A stretch of DNA of 64,000 nt. Origin: Hymenolepis diminuta (taxonomy: Eukaryota; Platyhelminthes; Cestoda; Cyclophyllidea; Hymenolepididae). The notes under the pieces were generated by a model. It had not been told where the DNA came from. It was given only the letters and a program-made list of their open reading frames with translations, and did not search any database. Made by a program: the position numbers and the translations under genes. The stretch spans positions 1,076,884 through 1,140,883 of the forward strand of contig CAADRB010000009.1 of NCBI GenBank assembly GCA_900708905.1, written 5' to 3'. Positions 39,451-53,124 of the stretch are shown piece after piece (positions within the stretch are counted from its first letter, which is position 1; each line of letters starts with the position of its first letter).

Positions 39451-39590
39451 GTTCGGAAATCAGTTGTAAGAATAAAAGGTTGCTGATGTGTCACGACAGT
39501 GGTAGATGCTCAGAACGATACAAAGTCGGTCATATAAACTCAAGACCGAGTGATTCAGGAATCCATTTGTAGAAGAGTGTATAAAAATAG
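39451..39590 (+). repeat. R1 dispersed repeat, copy F (strongly diverged)
   Basis: It contains TTCGGAAATCAGTTGT (shared with copy E), GATGCTCAGAACGATACAAAG (position of CAGATCGATG in A and B), and AAACTCAAGACC followed by a decayed TTC. The final TTTAAGAAACTGCAG block is barely traceable. Listed as the oldest copy. An alignment is needed to confirm it. Confidence 0.35.
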
Positions 39591-41569
39591 ATAATAATAA
39601 ATGGGTAATAATTTATTTCATTTAACAAGGTAATTAATTTTCAATCCCTCTGCAAATATAATTACTTCCTTTAGAGTGAAGCTTATTTTGAGTCACCAGA
39701 TCCCAAGGAGGTCGAAAACAAATCTTACACAAAGTCAGAGATAAGGCAACTTGACCAGGACGCCAAGAAAGTTTTTCGTTAGATCAGGTCTTCGTTTTTA
39801 AAATAGGCGACAACGTCAATTCCCGTATCAGATAAAGCAAATTTACATCTTAAGAAAATTCAATCGGGAATGGCGAAATATAAAGCTGCTAACTGTGTGG
39901 GAAAAGAAAGTAACGTCCCCTTGCTATTGACAGGATCACTATTCCTAATAATTAACAAGGACTTCCAGTGTCTAATTTTTGGTTATTTTATGTTCTCTGA
40001 CAGACAAAGGTGGTTGAAGTGCTATATTATCATAATGTACTTTTTAATGTTAACAATGGATTTATTGAGAGCCCTTTAAAATGATTTGTAAAAGCAGCAG
40101 CATATATTCTATTCGAAAAGGGGTAATTACCCCAAATCCCATGGATCAAATCCCCTTAACATTTCCCAAATCAATTTCCCTGCGGCTGCAGCTATGAATC
40201 TGCTTGTCCTATCGGTATATTGTAAATTATCATTATTAGTACATGGATATACACATGTCCAAGCTCTATTTAGCTAGTTAAAGAATCTTATTACCTGACG
40301 AACAATGTACACCCACTGAAATAGAATGTTAATGACATTCGAAGGGCTTCGATTGGACCTTGCAATTATTACTGTACTTTCTCCTTACCACTGCTTCATT
40401 TATTAACCATTTTTCCCTCATATACTTTTCATTCTCTGTAGAAAAGAAAATAGTTTATATAGTGGTAAGATTAATTATGGCATCATAGTTGGGGATTAAT
40501 TACAGAAAGAAGAAATAATAGTTATAAAATAAGCATTATTAGGTATTAGAAAAATTGATCATTTGCTTAATTCAACTTTATTTAAAAATAGGTTTTGTCC
40601 AGAGTGTTGTGAATATTAGATAAAGATTATTAATCGTGAAGCGATTTTTTTAATCTAAAGAATTCAGCTAATAAATCTATTTATTAATTTTGATGGAACA
40701 AGGAAATTATTCGATTAAATTATCTACTGCGGAAGTTAATATGATTAGTGATCGATCGGCTTATATGAAGCCCAGAGCAGGCCAAAATAATATGAATCGA
40801 CCGAGTTTATAGTTAATTTTGCATGGCTTCAGCCATCAAGAGTTAAATGGAAAATGATTTTGCAATTTTTAATCATAGACAACCATAAAAACATGGGTAA
40901 CAATGCAATATAACAAAATGAAATGGAATAGGAGAGGCAGGAAGAGAAGCAGAAAAATAAATCGGGCACATCTAAAGTATTTTAATTTATTTGAATTTAG
41001 GTCTTATCAAGCTGTTTGCTTTTTATCATATGAGTATCGCTGACTACATCATGTACATGTCCCTTTTGTTCCATAGATCATGGTTCAGAAAGCGATCCCT
41101 AGATCTTGAAGCAAGTTCATTTTTTGCCAATTCGTGTAAATCGTTAGTCAAGGCATTTTAATGAATTTTTCTGCTTTTTATTGTGAAAATTTTCTTGCCT
41201 AATTTCCCTAAAAGAAAATTTATTTCTTCTCGAAAGAGCATGGAGTACCATTAGGATAAAAGTTTCCATTGATCAATTCTAAGGCAGTGGTTCCGATGTG
41301 TGCATGATTGTTTATATTAAAACCATCTCGAAAATTTGTTCCTTGTGAAGAAAAATTTTACTTTTCATGAGAAAAATGTTTCACTCAGGGTCGCATTACA
41401 AAGAAATACTATAAAGAACATTTAGGGAAATTCCAGATAAATCCGAAGGTATTAGTCATAAATTTCTCTCTCTAAATTACTTATTATGCATATTTTTCCA
41501 ACTTTTAGTGTTGGGTGATTCCGTACTTTCTCACTGCAGGATGTTAGTAGCGTGTTCAAATTTTAGTGC
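39591..41569. other. Non-genic AT-rich DNA
   Basis: No gene, RNA gene or repeat copy is recognised. Confidence 0.45.
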
Positions 41570-41621
41570 NNNNNNNNNNNNNNNNNNNNNNNNNNNNNNN
41601 NNNNNNNNNNNNNNNNNNNNN
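41570..41621. other. Assembly gap (52 N)
   Basis: A run of 52 undetermined bases. Its true length may differ. The flanks show no shared sequence or repeat edge that explains it. Confidence 0.98.
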
Positions 41622-44163
41622 GTATTTTATTGGAAGCTCAAGCAGATGGTTATTTTGGCTTCAATGTAAGTATAAGTCAACTTAGGATTAACACAAATGA
41701 ATTTTCGATTATTAAATGCATAAGCAAGTGAATGAAGACTGGCTGAAAGAACTCTAAACTTATATGAAAAGAAATGCGTTGATACTTTTAACTTGGGCGA
41801 ACTCTAATGAGGTCAGTTATGTTAATATTTTTCAGTTTGTATCAACTTGGTGCTGTTGACTACTTGAATGGACAAATTTACACAAACGGCATAAACAACT
41901 GCCGGTAAATCTTGATGGTTGATAATCCGCTCAGAAAATCAGGTGCATTAAAACACAATATAGTGAATTTGTGTATTCAGATGAATCTAATCTAATTGGG
42001 TTTTTTGCTTCGAAATGATCCCCGTCTCTTCACAATTATACCATCCTTCTTTACACTACACCTACTTTTAAGGTTAATACTAGTAACTCTTGTCTAAGCG
42101 TGAATATTAATGACGATATTTGATTACCAAGTTCACAAAAGAACAATAGTCATTATTGTTAGATCAGAATTGTTTGGTAACATTAATAATCTTAAATACA
42201 CATTGAAAAATGGCGAAATCGAGGTATTTGGAACGTTCTTACATAGTAAGATCTATCAACTGGAAAATCAAGGGTAAAGACTCTTCAGTTTGATAATTTC
42301 TCTGTTTCTTAACATTCATCCAAAGAAATCATCACTTAATAAACTTGCAGAGCTAAATTGAAGTAAAAAAGCTAGCGTATCCTAAAGTCTAATTTATTCA
42401 ATGTCCTTTAAAGAGCCAATTATTCATAAATAAATCCAAATTTCATCAAGTTTGACTAAATACTTTAGTGGCATCTTTTAATAATGCAAATCAAAGTCAG
42501 AATAGACAACAAACCCAAATATTTTCATAGCGCAAGTATTTCTTTTTGCACTATTAATTTTATTTAAAAAGCTAATACGCACATATATGTGTGAAATCCC
42601 GTGAACTTTGCTCTGCAACTTTTAGCTAGCTGGCGATTAGTGATAACGCTAAACTAAACTAAGCGTGTAATCTTATATGTGCGATTGCAATTAGCAAACA
42701 TACAACTCTATGGTTTTAGCATTGTCACGCATTCGGAAGAAAATTAAAATGTTTTAAAAATGAATGAGACGAGGTAAACAAAGTCACCTTAAGCGTAAAT
42801 CACCAGCCGAACAAGTGAGGATAAAATAGGGAAATGTACAATGTGCTTTCAGATGATGAGAGAGTATAAAATTAGAGCGATAATATTATTATTAGAGTTC
42901 AGCTTGAGTGGACTTCAGTCACCTTTACCCGTTAAAAACATCTTAACTAGTATCAGGTAGCTGATCATGGCCATTATACGTTTGCCAAAGGGCAAATCAA
43001 TTAAATTTATTCAAGAATTTGGACTTTGCAACCTTACACTCAAATTAAGTGTGTTTTTATGCTTTGTCTACATTTTCTTCTTTAACTCGATTCCCTCTTC
43101 TGTATATTTTATTGAAATATGATGATTTTAATTTTTTTGTAATCCGCATTGCTACTTATAAGTTATGTTTGATTTATATAATAGTTACTTTAAATTACTA
43201 ATGAAGTGAAAATCCTATGCTGCTGCGATATAAGGGTACTACCACACAGTCCCACAAAGTTGTGTGGTTCAAGATATATGAATTCTTCTGTTATTAAGTA
43301 GTAGTTAATGCGCGATTCCGAAACAAATATGCAGTGAACTTCTCCAATTGATATTACTCAGATTACTCTTAAACAGATTCAATGACCTCAACTATTTCAA
43401 ATAAATAAAATCTTTAGTAAATTTAATTGCAACTCGATAACAAAATATATTTTAAAGACCTAACTATACTGATTTCTTTCTTTTAGATTAGATAGTGATA
43501 AAAGATTTCGTCATTCATATTTTAATGACCTCTTGACCCAAATAATCTCATTTTCTTGTAATTGTATAAGATCATTTGCAACACATCTTCTTATCATTTT
43601 TTTCAACTTCAAACTGATCATTTCTGATCGAATATACTAGATATATTCTAATTTCGGGTCTGCCTTTGAAACATGTCTCGTTCGAGTCATTTCATAGCTC
43701 AAATGTGTAAGGAAGATTAGTACAAATACAGTAAAATAAAATAATCTCTTAAAGTCCTTTGTTAGAAATATGACACTGTAATAGCTTTGCAGAGAAAAGT
43801 GCAATTAATTCCGAGAAATATTCGAATGCATCAATCCCAATACAACATAATTACATTAATATTTCACTTATCTAAGTGAACGAAACTCTAATTTTCTAAT
43901 GGCTTATCCATATCAACATCCATATAAAGTTCTACCTTCAATACTGGATTCATTAAAGAAATGCATTTTATTTCCAAAGACCACATCTCATCATCTAGGA
44001 CTTAAAATCTACTTATCTACAACACCGATAATAAGCATACATGCTATTTTTAAGATTAACCGAAGACGAAGAGATCCAAATTCCACAGAATATATATACA
44101 ACTAGGATTAAGAGAAAAGTTAACTGTTTCTTCGTCAAAATTTAACCCTTGGAATTGGTTATA
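41622..44163. other. Non-genic AT-rich DNA
   Basis: No gene, RNA gene or repeat copy is recognised. Confidence 0.45.
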
Positions 44164-44322
44164 TCACTCAATGGGCATGCTTCGGTGAGTGCCAAATTCT
44201 TTTAGCTCTGACTGTGGCAGACGAGCAGGTTTACCACTAGTGCAAAAATGGTAACTTGCATCCAGTCTGAGGGATGGGTAGTAATCCTTAATACAAACCC
44301 AGCTCAAACGTGGCGGTGAAGA
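44164..44322 (-). CDS. Candidate terminal exon or gene fragment (52 codons), unrecognised
   Basis: A minus-strand frame follows an acceptor-like ATAATTAG and runs 52 residues to TGA. It includes KDYYPSLRLDASYHFCTSGK and LPQSELKEFGTHRSMPIE. The DNA here is clearly GC-richer than its surroundings. The composition, with many Tyr, His, Cys, Pro and Ser and few Asn, Lys or Ile, is unlike random AT-rich frames. There is no ATG near the start, so it would be an internal or last exon, or a fragment of a dead element. I cannot name a family. A neighbouring plus-strand frame begins only 79 bases away at 44401. Confidence 0.25.
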   Translation of the reverse strand, partial: SSPPRLSWVCIKDYYPSLRLDASYHFCTSGKPARLPQSELKEFGTHRSMPIE

Positions 44323-44400
44323 CTAATTATATCGTGAGTGGGAGGTAGATTCGTGGGTGAGATAATCCGTTTAAATGAATAACATATAGATGTTTGCAAA

Positions 44401-44574
44401 ATGGAAACGCCCAATGCTGCAGGCAAAAATCTAGAAAAGAACGGCGGCAGCGGCAGCAGTAAACGTGATTATTTAAACATAAATGAGAGAGTCATTCAGG
44501 ATAAAGAGGGAAGGCAAAAATACGTCAGGCATCAGCTAAAGAGGCCAGAAATAAACCCTATTTTTAATAGGTAA
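44401..44574 (+). CDS. Candidate small protein or first exon (57 codons), unrecognised
   Basis: The ATG has a favourable context (A at -3, G at +4). The frame encodes a hydrophilic, basic peptide: METPNAAGKN, then NGGSGSSKRDYLNINERVIQ, then KYVRHQLKRPEINPIFNR. The Gly/Ser segment comes from a short GGC/AGC triplet iteration at 44441-44459. The frame ends in TAA at 44574, but that stop overlaps a good donor (AATAG|GTAACC), so splicing onward is possible. No signal peptide or domain is recognised. It is divergent from the frame at 44164-44322, so the two could share a promoter. Chance cannot be excluded at this length. Confidence 0.28.
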   Translation: METPNAAGKNLEKNGGSGSSKRDYLNINERVIQDKEGRQKYVRHQLKRPEINPIFNR

Positions 44575-46180
44575 CCTAAGGAACTTTTACTTTAAAAATA
44601 AAAATAAACGTCTAGTCATTTATAAAGGTATTATAAATTTTAACATTCGGACAAGTGGATGCAAACTTTAAGGTCACAATTATGGGATTGGGGTACTGAA
44701 TGCGGTCCATAAAATTCCGGATACACAATATTCACTACTCAGCTCAGGATGAAGCGTGCGTGCCAATCCTGATGCAAATTAAACTTATCTTTCGAAATTG
44801 AATAGTATTACATCAAGTATCCCTCCAAGATAAACTACCATCAAAATTTGGAGATATTATTCTGATTTATGATCCCTTAGCCACCCTTGCCTCCCGAAAT
44901 TGTGTCCTTGAATTCGTTTTTGAACATTATGCATGTGGAACAACTTTGCTTTCTATTGCGCCAATATTCACAGCTTATTTGACAGCATTTTATTTAATTT
45001 TAGAATGAATTTTATAGTTTGAGGGAAGAATTTTGAATTTTTCGGGTGTTTAGCATCGAAAGACTGATTACACTAAAGACCCCCTTAACGTCCTGATTGA
45101 TGTACTGTAGACACGATGTTATGTGATATCTGTAGATTGAAAGAAGTTCCTGAAAAAGATAACTCGGCAAACGCTACTTAGCAACTCAAAGGGAAGGTTC
45201 GCTAAAGTTCGGGTGTGCATTTTTCAGAGAAATCTACTCAGTGAGCCCTTTAAAATCATAATCTTACGATTATTCTGCCCACAGTATTAATAACAGCGTT
45301 AAATCTGCTATTATTTGGCATCCTTAGAACTATCGTGGAAAGGCTGTAATAGGAGTATAATTTCATAGGAGGTCTCAATAAACCTTGCCCTAAATTTGAG
45401 TGAAGGTAATATTATTTACTAATTTGCTTAACCAAAAGTGAGCAAAATATTTGGGAGAAGTAACTGCCTTAATTGTTAAGTTCCCAAATCTTATATGAGA
45501 TAAACAGAAGAATTCACTTTTATTCGGTTTAAACACAAGTCGTATATAAAATCATGACTTTTTAACTTGATAGTGTGAGCAATTAAGTGATATAATCAAA
45601 ATGACAATCTAAATTTTCCAGTTTATTGTTATCGCCCGTGGCAATGAGAAAAAACCTCAAAGTATGTAAACAGTAAACAAGCCCAATAAGTTATGAAATA
45701 TGGAGGGGTAACAATAGGAAGTACTTACTGAAGTCAGAAGGCCAAAAATACGAAATTGATTGAGATTCCATATTCTCCTAAGGAATATAGTTCACTATGT
45801 CATCTAGTGATTAGACAATTCAATTCATGCGTGATATTCTATCCCCAATATTCAAAACATGTTGATGTGATTACATGTTTGGTCATATCGCATCGATTAA
45901 TTTAGATCTTGTTGTAATCAAAGCAGATTAATTTAACTCGATTTACAAGATTCTGGGGTCATGAGTCAAAGAGAGCATCAGGTATGGTAAAAGGTAAGAG
46001 ATGAATTCACTGATGAAGACCCTAAGGCTGTTATATGCTCTGATACTAAAATGAAATGGAAAATAAAGAAGAAAAAACAACTAGTTTATTGCTTTAACTT
46101 TATCTCCTTCTTTCTGTAAACATACTTCAATAGGGGCTATCACCAATGCGATACTACTAATACTAATAATTTTCCATCGC
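44575..46180. other. Non-genic AT-rich DNA
   Basis: No gene or repeat copy is recognised. No exon able to continue the 44401 frame was found by eye. Confidence 0.4.
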
Positions 46181-46366
46181 TCATTTTGAGTAGAGAGTGG
46201 GATCATGGAGCTTCCCTAGTGAGAGACTCGAATTCTGTGCTCTCTATATTTGACAGACTCAATCAGTGCGGTTGACCATTCTATTCACTGGATGTGCACC
46301 GTGAGAATCGAACTCCTGACCACTAACATGACAGACGAACACGGTGACCCATGCGCCACCGACACA
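46181..46366 (-). repeat. tRNA-like SINE, best copy (copy 5 of 5)
   Basis: On the minus strand this copy has a tRNA-like head: TGGCGCATGGGTCACCG resembles box A, and GGAGTTCGATTCTC resembles box B, about 40 bases apart as in tRNA genes. A unique body follows (CGGTGCACATCCAGTGAAT, GCACTGATTGAGTCTG, CACAGAATTCGAGTC, AGGGAAGCTCC) and a tail CTCTCTACTCAAAATGAG. No intact tRNA can be folded, so it is not a tRNA gene. Known biology: such heads supply an internal RNA polymerase III promoter. The 60-codon frame at 46259-46441 is an artefact of the repeat. Confidence 0.7.
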
Positions 46367-49300
46367 CAACATGATCTTCATTAAACTAAGTGATCCTATC
46401 AATGAGAAAGGGAATATTCCACTAAGTACCACAAATAACACGTGCCATTAACTTTCCTCCCTTATTTCTTGAAAAATTTCTCCTCCAATATTTCAATTGT
46501 GAAGTATGGAGAGTTGAAAAAATACGTTTGACTTCATAATTAAATGCTTCGAACAATAAATTGTGACTTTACCTTTATCTCAACAAATACTGAATTTTAA
46601 TAAACGTTAGATAAACAAATTTGTTGAGAAATAGCCTAAATTGGCGATAATTATGGTTGAGTACGGAAAAATATGCGACTAACTCTCCAAATTAACCAAC
46701 AGATCAATTAAATCTAGATACTGAAACACATGAATTTACTCCAGAAACCAGGGGAAAGATCATGAAGTTCCCTTTGTTGGGATGTTTTCTCATGAAAACA
46801 AGATTAAAAAATTTTTCGCTTTATTGTACGTAATTAAAAGCCTTCCCAAGACACGACTGACAAATGTTAACAAGCAGAACTGAAGAAGATAAAAGAACTT
46901 GAACAATGTAGTAAGATTGATGCAAAGTTGGGGGAAAAGTGGATAGTATTTTTATTGAGATGTCCTTTTGATAGAAAAATATATAGTCGTTAGGGTCTGG
47001 ATAAGATCTGAACGAAGCTCTCAGGGATGGAAGTAAAGTACAAATTATTGCAAAAATTATCAATTTAAAACTTTTGTGATTCAGAAGTAGGGTTTTAAAA
47101 AATATGAAATATAATTGGAAATGAAATGTTAAATAACAAATGAAGATAGTTTTCAATAAACAAGTCCGAAAACTGCTGGTTATATTTAGACAGGCAGAAC
47201 AATATCTTAAAAATCATATTCAAATTATAATAGCAGTTTTAATCGGGGATCGACACCTCCACTTACGGAATAGGAAATATTCCGATAAGAGATGGCATGG
47301 GGGATTGAAAAGGAGCGTATAATGAAGTCAAAATGCCATGAATCTTATGCTATTTAAATTCAGGAAGCTGTTAGTTTTCCACTTTTCGACCAGAAGTAGA
47401 ATTTAAGATCTAATATCAATTTTTCAAATCCCCATTTTCACCATATTCAACGTTTGTTGACCACTCGATTTATTGGGGAGGCTGGTCATGCAACGTTGAT
47501 TAATTAATACCTTCTTGCATCCAGGAGCCGGTAATTGATATTTTATTCCTGGCCCCTTCAAGCATTCAGTAAGGAAGGTATTATTAAGCTAGGTTCAAGG
47601 CTTCCCCAAACTTCTAAAACAAGACAGACTTTTATTAATTGTTCCAATCTCACTATTTTATAACCACTTAAGAGCAAAATAATTATATCATTTTTCTAAT
47701 TCGTAATATTTATTGATATGAAGAATCATGATTACATGCTGTTATTAAAAAGAGATATCGAGAAACTTGATCGCTAAATTTTTCCTGGTAATAAAATGTT
47801 CTCGTGCAGTTCACATCCACGCAGGAGGATTAAAGTACAACATCCAGCTTTAGGTTCATCTTTAGGTATGTGCATGTGTGTTTATTAGGTCAAGTTAACT
47901 TACTTCGCCAGAGGCACATAAATCGAAAGATGCAAATTTAAAGAATTCCACTTCGTTCTGCTTACAGTCTAGGTTATAACTGATTTAAAGAATACATTTG
48001 AATGTGGAGAAAAGGAATTAGGCACTTAAAGAAATGCCCAAGAACTTTGAGAAGATTTGTATTTAATTATACTCGAGTTAGGAATTTGATAAATTTATAG
48101 TTATTATCTTTTCGATGTTGACAAAAATGATTGAATAATTGAAGTTAAGGTGGGGAGAAAATTGTCGTTAAATTAAATTGGTCAATTACAGTTCGATGTC
48201 AATGAAAAAAGTACGTATATTTCAACCATAGAACTACATTTGAACATGCGAAATAACAAAGTAGTCCAGTTGGGGCTGAAGCGGGCTATAATCGATTTGG
48301 AGCATGTAACAAAGTCAGAAATTCGAGAAGCGACGAATCGTAAGGAGTGTAATTTAACATTTAATATCAAAATGTTCCAGATCAATATTTTCTGAAGTTG
48401 ATCCCTGGATATCTGAGATATTCAAAGTCTATTGAGCAATTGACTTAACTGAATAGTTGGCCATGCCACTTTGATAAATTTGTGTATTCTTAAGGGAATG
48501 AGCAAGTAGGTGAAACCTTTCAAACCTGGACAGCTGCAGCTCAAAGCAATTTTAATATTCTCTTTTAAGAATACAAGCGGAATAATTTTTTAAAGACTCC
48601 TTAAACTACAAGTAAAGACCGATATCATTTGTTCTTAAGACGTTATTTGCAGCAAAATTCTGAAAACACTTCTCTTATAATACAACTTAATCCTTCATGG
48701 CTTATTTTAGAGGCTGAGCCTTTTCGCTGAAAGATCTTTTTCATTAATGTTAGTCAAAATCCTTAGTGCTCAGTATATGGAAAATAGGAGGTTCATATCA
48801 AAGTATGGAATACTCATTGTGTATAGAGTTGGATTATTATCTTATGATTTGTGGCTTTTTACGGCATATACGCAGTTAAACCAAATCAAAATCTCGGGAC
48901 TGCGAGGCTGCGTTTTAGTGAAGGGACTGAAAAAAGCTTTCATGATGAAACCTAGATAGATCATAAATTCATTAATCAACTAGCATATTTAACAACTAAA
49001 CAAAATCATAGGGATAATTTAACCCGTCCTTCGCTTTTCCCCGACTTACCACAAAACGTGACTTAAATGTTCCCCAGAGAGACCAATGGACTTGAATGTA
49101 TGCGATCCTCTTTTTCTAGCAGAATTCCCAAAATTAAGGGAAAATGAGTGTCTCCTTAATTACTGAACTTCTCCTATTATTTATTAAAAGAGAACCACTG
49201 TTTTCATCATTTTCTGATCTTCGTCAACAAATACTGATTACAAGTCTAATCCGCTTCCTCCACCCACAGTGACAATAAATAAAACATCACCCCATCTAAT

Positions 49301-52300
49301 TATCCATCGGGCGCACCTAGGGAGCACAAAAGGCAATAACAAAATATTGTCAGATAGTTTATCATCCAGATAAGTGTTTATTTAATAAAAGAACCTTTGG
49401 AGATTGTTGTGCTTGCACTCCGGGTGACTAAAAGTGCATACCGGCGTGCTGCATGACTTTTTGCCTGCCCGCGCACAGAGATTGCGTGAGAGAGATGTTC
49501 AAGCATTCTTAGATGGAAGATACCCTTTAGAAATCGGGTAAAAGTACCAGTAAGGAATCAGTTTTGTTTATACAAAAGGGATATTTTAGAACCATTTTAT
49601 GGACATATAGAGTGGTGAGATTTCGGAAGGAAGGACATTTATTTAATCATGTGTTTTGAACTCTATCTACCATAGGCAAAGTATATTGAAGGTCATCTTT
49701 GGAAATTGAATGAGAATAAATTAGCCTGTGTATATGTTTGCATAAGTCTTGAAATTACCTATCTTTCCATATGCAATATATAGCGTAGGTGCTTGAAAAA
49801 TCAATCCAAATTTCATCGGTTACATTCTGCATAACCGATGATCTGCCTTTTAGATCACCAGAATTTTAAGTAGTTTCTAAAGTTAATTATGATGAGGGAT
49901 TCGTTTTCTAGGCAAGATTTGAAGTATAATTGCACTGATCCCAATTTTCAAGGACGAAACATCAAATTTACGAGTATTTCATTAGTGTGTATGTAAAAAC
50001 CGACTCTACTTTGTTAGAAATAATGGAAAAGTGTACCCTTCAAATTGTGCAAGCTTAAAGACGGGCTAAAATCAAATAATTTCGATAACAGGAATGATGT
50101 ATAGCATCCAGAAAATAGACTCTGGACAGTCAAATTAATTTAAAATCTAAGTAAAAGAGATGTATTTTGATACCCTGAATTCGCACTCTAATTCTATTTG
50201 AATCCCCTCATCCATCATTGTTCTATTTTAGTCTTAATCGTATTTAGGTGTTTTCTAGGACTACAGAAAATTAAATATTTTTTAAAAATTTTGTCAACAC
50301 CATAAATTGCAGACTTTAATAGCGCCAAATTTATGCATGGTTAAAATTTCTTGGAATTTATAGTTCTTTTGAGGCTGGAATTTAGGAAAATTTATTTCAA
50401 GTTGTTTGTGTGTGTAATCTTTCTAATAGTACTAAAGTAAAACGTGAATATGCAGATGGGGTTTCATGCACTGTACTTTTCCAAAAGGATGTTTTGAAAA
50501 TCAGGTCAGAAGAAGGAATATAAAAAAAACAAATAAAATGAGCTAATATTAGAGCAAAACAGAATGTGATTAAATCCGTACACGTTCGTTTGATTTGCTA
50601 ACCAGAAGAGGTCACTGAATAATGAGATGCTAAGTAGCCATGAGGGCTGCCAGTCAGACACTTTATTGCACAAAAAACTCTGCAAAGATACATAAAATAC
50701 ACCCCCCATGTTCTACTACCTATTGAATTTGTAAAAACGCTGATTAAAATTTTATAATTTAATCAGTTTTTACCGAAGAATTTGTTTCAGTTCCGTCCGG
50801 AGGTTGATGTCCGGAAATGAAAAAACGATTTTATTTTTTAGAAACGTCATATGCTTGAAAGAGGGCAGTTATTTAGATGCGACTGTCAGAACTTGGGTGA
50901 CTAAACATTAATACAGTTAACTTAAGAAGGGAGACGTTCCAAATAATATTCGTTGAAAGAAATTGAAAATTTTGAAAAATAACTTTTAAGATAGATATTA
51001 GCAAAACAATCAGAAATATTAAAATGGACGATGGACGTGAAGAAAGAAATCGGTACCTGTTAAAAGTAAAATTGAAATATCCGCAATCTTCTCATTCAGA
51101 ATTTAAAAAATTGGCCATCGTTCTTGGTAAACGGAGTGGTATTATAATAAATCATATTGTCATGTTAATATAAACTAATGAATCTTGACAAAAATTTCAA
51201 AGGAAGCAATCTGTTCTCAAGCGGATTGAAGATTTAAAACAAATTCAAAGAAATAATTAGGAAGAACCCGTATAATGCTCGGTAAAAAAGGTTGAAATAG
51301 AGGGATATATTACTTAATTTGAAAATTAACATTTTATACATAATAATTCGCAGGATATTTGGATAGGGTTCAGAGAGAGAAATTCCCGTATGAAATCTTT
51401 AATATAGCGATCAAAATGTCAACATTATTGAAAATTTGAATATTAAAGGATATACAGGGAGTTGGAACATTAGTTTTCTATTTTCAAAATCAAACAATTT
51501 TATTTATGACCAATTGCTTTCGCGAAAAATTTAAAAATAGAAGAACAAATAACATTAAGTTTTATTTGAAAGTTTTCACCGGCAGTTACTAAAACGACTT
51601 TGAACTTCATTATAGAAACTATAGCCTTGTTCTTTTCACAATAGCTCCTGATGCCCTTTTCAATAATCCAGAAAGTATTATGACACTAAAATGATTGATT
51701 TTTAAGCTTCACAGTCTGCCGGTGTCTTAGCATGTTCTTGGATATTTAAATACCTGGATATTTTCATAGGTACATTATGAAAGTAAATCCATATACAAGT
51801 ATTATTTCCATGTTCGGAAGGAATCAATCTTAAGAGCTATACGCCCATATCTCCATGCTAGTAGGTAAAGAACGAAAAAGATTTTTCGTTTCTGATCATT
51901 AGCTACAATTCTCGAATATCTAGTTAACAATTTTATCAAAAAGGACATCCATCTATTACTAGATGCTATTTATTATCCATTTATCATTTACTCCTCAAAT
52001 GATCTAGCACATACTGCGTCTGATTGTCTCACTACATAAACTGTCACCTTCTCTGAGTCACCACCTTTGCAGCAATTCGGCAATAGAAGGAAGATGGTGG
52101 TCCTCATGAATAGGTTAGAAGCTGGAGAAATTGAAGTGGAGAAGTGAATCCTAGAAGGAGTGAAGAATGAATTTTTATTCAACTGCGAGGTGCCATTAAG
52201 CCAAGTATTAAACTATTGTTAATTAAATTGTTTCCTCGTTAGTAGAGAACCAGCGAAAACAACTCTCCTTGATATATTCCATCCCTATAAAGAAGAAACA

Positions 52301-53124
52301 TGTTCCGACCATGGTTATTTATAAATAAGTTTGTTATGGCGGCATGTTTAACTAGTATATAAATACTAATTGAAATAGTACAAGCTGTGGCGTCTTGATT
52401 TTGGTAATAGATGTTGTCTCTGAGACTTGGAAGAAAAAAATTAAACTTAGCCTAGAGAAAAAATAGGTAGTGATATCTTCTTACCAATTTTTTGGAGGAA
52501 AGCCAAGACCCTGCAGTGGGAATTCGATTTTGAAATTTAGCTCCCTTTTCATTATCTTGAATGCTATTAGTGAAAGTTATTACATGAAATTATCCCCAAA
52601 ATACAGATGTATTTCCTAATCTAGCAGTAAGTAAAGTTAATTGGTGTTTGACTCCAATCTCAACATTGAATCTCAACTTTATTCTTTTTCTCACGAGGTG
52701 ACGGGTCACTCGATTAAGTTATCATCCCTCACTGTAATGTTTTGTCACTCATCTCAAAACTCTTAAAATAATTCCGCTGTAAAATGTGAGAATAAATTTT
52801 CAGACAATTGACGGATTTCGACGTCAAACATAAGAAAACAGTATTAGAGGATTTTTGTAATTCGTAACAAAATTCTCGACAATTATTAGTGTAGAATAAA
52901 AAAAATGTCGACCCAATTCCTAGACAAATAAAGTCAACTCGCCGAAATCACACCAAGAATTCGATCAGACATGTCCGGTAGGTTAGCTAAATTCCTTTTT
53001 TAAATATGTAAAAATTGTGAATAGTAAACAGGAATGCATTATTTTAAAAAGAGGTATTATTCAGTGAGTGGAAGTATTAGTGGAGTTCATAGAATTTATT
53101 CTTGAAGTAGTTGTTTTCTTCAGC
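46367..53124. other. Non-genic AT-rich DNA
   Basis: This is the longest featureless stretch in the window. The longest frame (46821-47156, minus) begins with TTG and is a Phe/Leu/Ile-rich translation of A-rich DNA, not a gene. A GC-richer patch at 49240-49500 has no coding frame. Confidence 0.4.

Noticed and set aside
46821..47156. Minus-strand open frame of 111 codons rich in Phe, Leu and Ile
   Set aside because: The start is TTG, and the composition is what A-rich plus-strand DNA yields. It has no domain or context.
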